Positions 57,076 to 64,000 of a DNA stretch of 64,000 nt are shown here, piece by piece. Position numbers and translations under genes: made by a program. The notes beneath the pieces were generated by a model. It was not told the DNA's origin. It was given only the letters and a program-made list of their open reading frames with translations, and made no database searches. Every line of letters starts with the position of its first letter. The stretch's first letter is position 1. Source of the stretch: Juglans regia (taxonomy: Eukaryota; Streptophyta; Magnoliopsida; Fagales; Juglandaceae); assembly GCF_001411555.2 (NCBI RefSeq), contig NC_049910.1, forward strand, positions 32,459,150-32,523,149, read 5' to 3'.

Positions 57076-58326
57076 CAAAAATGATATAGACAACTGGCCC
57101 GTATCCCCGCTGCGGCATCACGTCTTACATGGCTAAAATGAAAACGACATCGTTTTACAAAAATGCAAAATAGAAGGGGCTCTGGATCACCCTTGGCTTC
57201 TCCACCATTGTCTACAACAAGTACATTTTGAATCGCAAGCTCTACAACTGGCCCTTCCTGATCTTGCTCACCATGATTCACATGGCCTTCTGCTCCCCCA
57301 TCGCTTACCTCCTCGTCTGCATCTTCAAGGTCGTGGAGGAGCTCGCCTCCATGACCCGAGACCTCTACAATAGGTCTGTCATCCCCATCAGCACCCTTTA
57401 CTCTCTCTCTCTCCATCTGGTTCTCCAATTCCACTTATATCTACCTCTCTGTCTCCTTCATCCAAATGCTCAAGGCCCTCATGCCCGTCTCTGTCTACTC
57501 CATTGGTCTTGTCTTAAAAAGGACACTTTCAAGTCTGACACCATGCTAAACAAGGTCTCTATCTCCCTCGATGTCGCCATCGCCGCCTACGATGAGGCCA
57601 AGTTTGACTCTTGGGGCATAATGCTGCAGCTCCTGGCTGTCGCATTTGAGGCCACCCAATTGTTCTTGATCTAGATTTTGTTGAATTCCAAAGATATTAG
57701 CTTGAACCCCATCACGTCGCTTTTCCATGTCGCGTCGTGTTGTTTGGTATTGTTCTTGCTGTGGATGATAATGGATTAATGGACTACTCTTTGTTGAGGG
57801 ACATTTTCAGTTTCCATCTAGATTTCTTGATCTCCTGGAAGTGGGAGAGAGGACAGAGAAGGATCGGGGGCTGTGATTGGGGGAGGGAGAGTAAGGGTTC
57901 ATGGGGTCGAAACACCGGTACCTTAGAGTAGAAATAGAAACAGAGCTAGAGATGGTGGAATGACGAGAGTCCATGAAGCCCGATGGAACTTGCGAGTGTG
58001 AGCAAGGTATAGGACGAAGAGAAGAGACCCAAAACCATCATGGGTTCGGCTGTGACATGAAGAAGACAAAGAGAGGAAGAAGTGGAGAAAATAGAAAGAG
58101 AAAATAGGGGTGAAATGAGGACGAAGAGAGGGCTGAGGCTTTCTCGAATTTGAAATGTAATCATGGGATGGAGGAAGAAGAAGATGAAGAAAATGGGGAT
58201 TGGAAATGGGGATCGAAACCAGAGCCCATTCTGTTTCCATTTTTGCAAGACGACGTCGTTTTTATTTTAGCCACGTCAGATGCAATGCCGCAGCGGGGAT
58301 ACATGCCGGTTGTCCGTAGCATTTTG
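57076..58326. mobile_element. Pack-MULE with captured translocator fragment
   Basis: A 1251-bp unit with inverted termini of about 110 bases sharing GTATCCCCGCTGCGGCAT and an ACGACRTCGT palindrome. It is flanked by a perfect 9-bp duplication TTGTAAGAA at 57067-57075 and 58327-58335, the Mutator-superfamily hallmark. It encodes no transposase. Instead it holds a piece of a sugar/triose-phosphate translocator gene (57180-57745) and further DNA of unknown origin. Confidence 0.92.
57180..57745 (+). pseudogene. captured fragment of a plant sugar-/triose-phosphate translocator
   Basis: The + strand reads [57 protein letters not shown], then after a change of frame [40 protein letters not shown] and, past a TAG near 57672, LNSKDISLNPITS. 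This matches the N-terminal half (roughly five membrane helices) of the TPT/nucleotide-sugar translocator family of the At4g32390/At5g25400 kind. Two frame changes between about 57410 and 57510 and the stop make it non-functional as protein. It ends before the C-terminal helices. No intron is seen, but I recall these donor genes as intronless, so that does not show capture from RNA. Confidence 0.88.
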
Positions 58327-58337
58327 TTGTAAGAATA

Positions 58338-58496
58338 AAAAACTCTACGTGCAGTCACTTTTACGTACTCTTTGTGCATTTCACTAATGTGATTGGCTGC
58401 ATTATTTTTTTTTAATATAAAATAAATGTTTTAACTAATCACATCAGTAGAGTGATAAAAAAATACGCAAAAATAACTGTATGTAGCATAACTCAA
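58338..58496. repeat. foldback MITE beside the Pack-MULE
   Basis: The left arm CTACGTGCAGTCACTTTTAC and the right arm, inverted, CTACATACAGTTATTTTTGC extend about 60 bases with ATGTGATTGG and its inverse further in. It starts just two bases after the Pack-MULE target duplication. Non-coding. Confidence 0.7.
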
Positions 58497-59339
58497 AGAT
58501 ACTAACTACAAATGATGAGGAGACACTTCACTGCACCAAATTTAGTGATGGCCTAGCGAGTATGATTCCTTCTTTCACAATAATCAGAAGGTCTTTTAAT
58601 TACACATACAGATGATTTTGCTTTCCCACTTGAACCTTGTGCAGAAAAAAGAAGAAGATTTGGATGAGACCCTTCACACCTAAACACGAGATAAAAAGAA
58701 TACAAATTACTCAAACATGATATCACCAGTCAGCTTCCCATTTTTTTGTGTTTGATTCCTCATTGTGTCGGTATCATCAATGCTGGAACTGATGCCGCTG
58801 TAGCTTGTTGAAGAAAAGAAAGCTCCAATATATAAGAGGATGAGAGGCTCTGAGATGTCAAATGCTAAGACTTGGGAGCATGTTCATCATGTCATAATGA
58901 ACCTACCTGCTACTGCTCTTCAATTTCTAGTTAACATGCCTTTGCATCATTTTTAATGGATCGACTCATCATTTCTTGTGTTGGGCAAACATCCTTTTTT
59001 GCTTTGATTATGTATATTTGTTGCCATATCAAACTTTCCTTATCATTCTCATTTCTCAGAATCTTCTTGCTACTTGGGTGTATGCTTTTGTGTACTTCCT
59101 TTGTACTTGGGTTGCACTTCTATATATGTGCCTTCTTAAAACTTGAACTATAAATTAAATAAAAAGAAATTATGATTCTTATAGAGAATAGAAGACCAAA
59201 TGAGACATGCCATCGGTGTTAGATAAAGACATGCATGTTTCTATTGCTAGCAGTTTGTTTATGTTTCTTGGTACTAACATTTTCTCCTGCTTCTGATCTG
59301 TTCCCTGGCTGCTAATATTTACTCAGAAAATTTTCCCTT
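58497..59339. other. intergenic or intronic DNA, nothing recognised
   Basis: No coding region with family resemblance seen. It may be intron of the exon-like remnant that follows. Confidence 0.35.
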
Positions 59340-60010
59340 GGTTGCATGTATTTAGGGGCATACCCTATAGAAAAGACTGGAAGGGACCTCTTCCCTGGAC
59401 TCACTGCTATTGCTTCATGCGGACAAATGAAACCCAATAAATCACGGTTTCAGTAAGTTCATTCTGCATTTTTTTGTGTCCAACTTTTTATCTGCTGAGC
59501 TTATTCATTTCCTGCAAGTCCTTTATTTTTTTGATTTTAAGCTCGTTGATCCTTCTGATCATTAGACATACAGTAATTTTTTGATGTAGATGGGGTTGGG
59601 CGGGGGGGCTACCTAGGAGCACTGCTCTTACCACATTTACCTAGTTTTATGAAGTTCTCTTAATTTCTTGTTACTTTTGTATTGTAATTGAAACTTCTTT
59701 TCCAACTATTTTGCAGGCGGCAGTCTGCGTTGAATGCCGGAATCCAAGACCCAATATTTCATAGGGTTGGGGATATTGTGGCTGATGGCTCAAACTGGGA
59801 ATCAGTAATTAGTAGCACTTATCGTTGTATTAACTTTTCTTTTTTTTTTACAAACTCCATGGCTAGGCCGTACACGCATGCCTTAGTCACCCTTCAGTTT
59901 TCTTTACTTTACTATGCAGGCAATGTTTTGCTTAAGTTTTAGGCTGCCAGAAGCTGCATGCTTCAACGAAGATAACACTGCCAATGTGCTTCATTCTGTT
60001 GCTGGAGAGT
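59340..60010 (+). other. exon-like remnants of an unidentified gene
   Basis: Three short open stretches have splice-like edges. 59353-59453 reads [20 protein letters not shown] then [12 protein letters not shown] and ends at a GTAAGT donor. About 59716-59800 follows a TTTTGCAG acceptor and reads RQSALNAGIQDPIFHRVGDI then VADGSNWES. About 59921-60010 follows a TATGCAG acceptor and reads FRLPEAACFNEDNTANVLHS. The first two join in frame. A fourth candidate lies just right of the Gypsy element (56765-56850: LPPGVDDAVASHWETMFVYI). I do not recognise the protein. Transposons separate the pieces, so it may be a broken gene. Confidence 0.3.
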
Positions 60011-60099
60011 GATTACCACTCGTTCAGGTACTGCTCAGGCTTTATACTATCATCAGCTCTAATGCAGCAGGTTTTGAAATAAGAGAGTATAGATATCAA

Positions 60100-63000
60100 A
60101 TTCGGTGATAGACTCTCTTTTTTACGCCACTCTCTCTCTAGAGTCTCTCTTCACCCTACAGTGGCTTTCCACTCCTTCATGGAGTACTCAACCCTCTCCT
60201 AAAAGAAATACAATCAACGTTCTCCAGATAAAAAGAATACAACCTATGGAAATGTACTCACTAATCCAGCAAAAAGGTCTTTCTTGGAAAGACCTCAACT
60301 TAGTACCAACTGCTGCAGCAGCTAAAAAAACTACTGAGCTTGACTGGTTGGATGACTTGTAGCTGCTCGCCCATTGAACAATTTTGCAATACATGCTAGT
60401 ATCAAAGCAGCATGGGATTTTATACAGAAATTCCTCATAGAAGAGTTAGAAGCAAACCTCTTCCTCTTCACATTCCAGTCAGCTCAAGATAAACAAAGGG
60501 TCCTTAACCAAGCTCCATGGAACTTCAACGGGCATACGCTCATCCTTAAACCATGGTCTCCAGGATCTACATGGCAAGAGATAAGTTTGAACCATTCAGC
60601 TTTCTATGTGCATATACACGGACTTACACTGGATCACATGACTTTTGACAATGCCACAAACATTGGAATGGCCCGGGGCAATCTATTGGAAATGGAAGAA
60701 GACCCCCAATTTGGAATAGCTTGCATAAAATCTATCAAGATAAAAGTAGAAATTGACATTACAAAACCACTGAAACAAGACTTCTGGCTTCCTAGAGACA
60801 TGGGTTTCCTTTAAATACGAAAGATTGTTTGATTTTTTCTATGCAAGGGAGAGGTTAGGTCACTCACAAATTTTCTGCACTTTCCTAAAAATTATCCCCT
60901 CCCAATTGCCATTCGGCTCCAGGTTACGAGCAGACAACTCTTACTCAACAACAAATAAGCCTCCACAATAAGCCCAAGCAACCACACAGTCAAATCCAAA
61001 CCAGATTGACAAACAACTCCAAAACCCACAACCAGGGAATTTTTCTCAAAGTGCAACCATGGTATTGACTGAGCCGCAGAAATAAAACCAGCATCCAGGG
61101 AATTTTTCTCGAAGTGCAAAAGGAAAGGAAAAAATAGGGGGAAAACACATGAGGAAGGGGAAAAGTTTGTAGAAGAAACACTGAGCCTCACCTGTGGAAA
61201 TATCGGGGTCGGCATTCTCCAAGATCGGTGTTGTCTCTCACCTGTGTAGACTTCCCCTTCACAAGATCAGCAAGCCCCCAACCCAGTGAATATCCAACCC
61301 ACCGAGACTCCAGCCTAGCGAGCTTCCAACCCAGCGAGCTACTGTTCAGCAGTCTCCAGCCATCTACAGTAGGAATTAATTCCTCCCCACCAAATCTCAA
61401 TCCCAACCAGAATAGGCTTTAACATTTTCTCAGTAAATCCCTTCCCATCAGTTAATCCAAGCTTTCAGATCGCTCCAATGGGGGCTAACTACTCGTACTG
61501 CACTCTGACTGATTCCGAGCAACAGGGATTTTCACTTCCCTCTGTAAGAAACTGAAACAAAACAAATCTGTCTGGCGCTCCAATGGAAGCAGATGCAAGC
61601 GGGCCATTCAAGGGCCCTTCTAAATAATCAGGCCCAGCTCCTCAAATATATCCCAGCAGCCACCAACCCTTTGAGCCCACCAAAAATACAAAGCAAAGGT
61701 CCTACAGTGATCAATTTATCTCTGAGTAGTCCACCAAAGTCCACCGATGCTTCCCAAGTAGATCCCTCTAACTCAAAGAAATAATTAAAGAAGCTGAGCA
61801 CTCCTCTTACACAAGAAGATAACCAGCCACCAAAAACAGAAGTTGCAAAAAAAACCTAAAACAAAAAATCCATCCAACTCTTATGTAGAAAAAAAAAAAG
61901 ACCAAAATCCCACCACTGAAGAGCAAACTCTTGTAGTCATGCTTCTCGAAATGCACTCTGGTGCTTCAGAAAAAATCACCAAATCCAAGGAACAATTTCG
62001 GTCTAACCCATGCCACAATGCAACACCACATGAAGTCACCGAGAAATTCAAAACAACTGACGAGGCAAGCTCAACATTGCTTCCACTAGCTTCATGAAAA
62101 CAATGGTATGGAATTGATGGGACACGCCTGACTCAAAGCAATTAAGAAACGCACCTTATTTATTACGAATAGTCTTGGTCTTCACTATTTTGTAAACTTC
62201 CCAATCTCGGAAAAAAATGGAGGCATTTTGCTATTATGGCGTCCGAGTGTAGATGTTGAACCTATACATATAACATGAATGCGATATCTGTTTTGATTTA
62301 CTATGATCCTCTTAACCATCATTGGCTTGTCACATATATTTATGCCCCAGAACAATAGCATCATAAAGCAAAATTTTGGAATTTATTGGACTCTACATTC
62401 AAATCCTTCTCGGGTCGATGGTGTTGCATAGGAGATTTCAATGACCTCTTAAATCAATCAGAAAAAATCGGTGGGCAACCCATCACGTCTTCTTCAATTG
62501 GTGGATTGAAATATCTTATGGAAACACACAACTTAATTGATATCGGATTCACTGGCCCCACCTTTACATGGACCAACAACAGACATGGCAATGCATTGAT
62601 CAGAGAAAGATTAGATTGTGGAATAACAAATCCTCAATAGAGATTATTATTTCCAAACGTTACACTGTAGCATTTGACCTCTTCGACATCAAATCATCTC
62701 CCACTTCTACTCAATACAACAAAGCACCAACAATGTGCTTCCTCCTTTAAATTTGAAGAATTTTGGATCCACGAGCCACTAAGTCAAATAATAATTCAAA
62801 AAGCCTGGAGCAAGCATTTTGTTGGGAGCTCGGCATTCATACTCTACAAAAAGTCAAGGCCACTAAAGATGCCCTCAAACATTGGATCAAAGTTCATTTC
62901 AGAAAAATTCAAGTTAATATCTAGCGAGTAGAAAATGAACTCCTTGATATTCAGTGCAATCCACCAAATCCACATAATCTAACAAGAGAAAACAACTCTA

Positions 63001-64000
63001 ACAAAATCTCCAGGAACAACTGAACCATGAAGAAACTCTACGGCGCTAGAAATCTCGAATTTCTTGATTAATTTCATCATATCTAAATACCAAATTCTAC
63101 CATATATCAAATACCATCAGAAGACGTAGTAATGGGATCAACTCATCAAACTGGGCCTATATAACTTGACAATGGACCAATCTATTATTGAATCATCATT
63201 CATTAATTATTTTCGGTCTATATATACTTCCTCAAACCTAGTTATTTTGGAAGCATTAGAAAATCTCTTTGAAAAACAAATCACAGATAAGGATAATGAT
63301 TTTCTCAATGCAATACCCAACGAGGAAGAAATCTTTTCTACTTTGAAAACAAATCCCAAAGCACAAAGCACCAGGGCCAGACGAAATGACTGCTCTCTTC
63401 TATAGATACTACTAGACTGTCATCAAAAGGGAAGTAATTGGTGCAGCAAAATTTCTTTCAAAATAGTAAACTCTTGAAACAGATTAACCATACAAAAATA
63501 GCACTCATTCCAAAAATCACAATCGAAGTTCACCACAACATTTCCGACCAATCAGCCTAACCAACGTCATCTACAAAATCATCACCAAAATCCTGGCCAA
63601 TCATCTTAAGACCACATTGCCCCACATTATTTCTTCTCTTCAAACTGCTTTTGTTCTGAGCTGCGACATAAAAAAAAATACTCTGATTGCTCGTGAGTTG
63701 TTTCATCATCTAAAAAATAAAATCGAGGAGAAATGGTTAAATGACAATTAAGCTAAACATGGAAAAGGACTTCGACTACATAGAATGAGATTTCTTATTT
63801 GCAGTGATGAAGGTGTTGGGTTATAACAAAAGGTGGATAAATCTAATTAAAAAGTGTTTCACAACAGCTTCCTTCTCAATCCTTATAAATGGCCCATCTA
63901 GAGAATTTTTCAAAACACAAAAGAGGACTTAGACAAGGTGTCCTCTTATCACCTTTCCTTTTTATATTATGCACAGAGGTGTTATCCAAATTAATAGCCA
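60100..64000 (+). mobile_element. decayed LINE (L1-type), continuing past the window end
   Basis: ORF1 remnant at about 60374-60814 is a DUF4283-type plant LINE protein (AWDFIQKFLIEELEANLFLF, QAPWNFNGHTLILKPW, VHIHGLTLDHMTFDNA). It is followed by a degenerate low-complexity stretch to about 62100. An APE-type endonuclease lies at about 62200-62700 (VTYIYAPEQ, CCIGDFNDLLNQSEKIGG, GPTFTWTNNR). RT begins in scattered frames from about 63170 (FRPISLTNVIYKIITKILA near 63550, then RGLRQGVLLSPFLFILCTEV near 63925). There are many stops and frame changes. The left boundary is approximate. The right end lies outside the window. Confidence 0.85.

Noticed and set aside
57923..58248. Two overlapping - strand ORFs of about 100 residues
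   Set aside because: Low-complexity Ser/Leu/Phe composition inside the Pack-MULE, no family resemblance.
1..64000. CRISPR arrays, operons or phage-type systems
   Set aside because: The window is plant nuclear DNA; the tandem repeats seen are micro- and minisatellites without unique spacers.

Overview
The window is nuclear DNA of a flowering plant, most likely a woody eudicot. The evidence is spliced genes with GT-AG introns, AT-rich intergenic DNA, two plant-type LTR retrotransposons primed by initiator Met-tRNA, LINEs, a tRNA-derived SINE, Mutator-like elements, hAT-like MITEs and many foldback repeats. One foldback family (ends like TTTGGAT, body of GATGAG repeats) reminds me of Juglandaceae/Fagales genomes. 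That placement is from memory and is weak.

Four host genes, all on the + strand, are supported. A VRN5/VIL1-type VIN3-like gene (2145-8833) encodes a PHD-like/FNIII/VID partner of Polycomb PRC2. A DLK2-type alpha/beta hydrolase of the D14/KAI2 family (28601-30981) keeps its Ser-Asp-His triad. A mitochondrial 3-hydroxyisobutyryl-CoA hydrolase-like crotonase (35334-40273) carries two exons that look strictly mutually exclusive at the active-site loop. A 57-residue DEVIL/ROTUNDIFOLIA-like peptide gene (42576-42749) is too short for normal ORF calling. From memory, the first three have counterparts close together on Arabidopsis chromosome 3 (about At3g24360-At3g24440), so this looks like a conserved block expanded by transposons.

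Layout: 1-8.9 kb is VRN5, with a SINE and a long-TIR MITE in its 3.9-kb first coding intron. 8.9-28.5 kb is transposon-dominated: an hAT MITE, foldback MITEs and an 8.2-kb MuDR-like element (15578-23777) with a decayed FAR1-type transposase on the - strand and a converging coiled-coil ORF on the + strand. 28.6-40.3 kb holds DLK2 and the hydrolase. 42.5-42.75 kb holds the DVL gene. From 42.97 kb to the end the sequence is nearly all mobile DNA: a young Copia element (42972-48417), a LINE fragment, a young but internally deleted Gypsy chromovirus (51948-56737), a 1.25-kb Pack-MULE carrying a captured sugar/triose-phosphate translocator fragment (57076-58326) and a decayed LINE running off the end.

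The most interesting items are the mutually exclusive exon pair, the Pack-MULE with its perfect 9-bp target duplication, the DVL gene with a copy of its start region in its own promoter/leader, and the Gypsy element that lacks an integrase core yet has nearly identical LTRs. Exon boundaries were set by hand from reading frame, splice dinucleotides and family similarity; no alignment or expression data were used.
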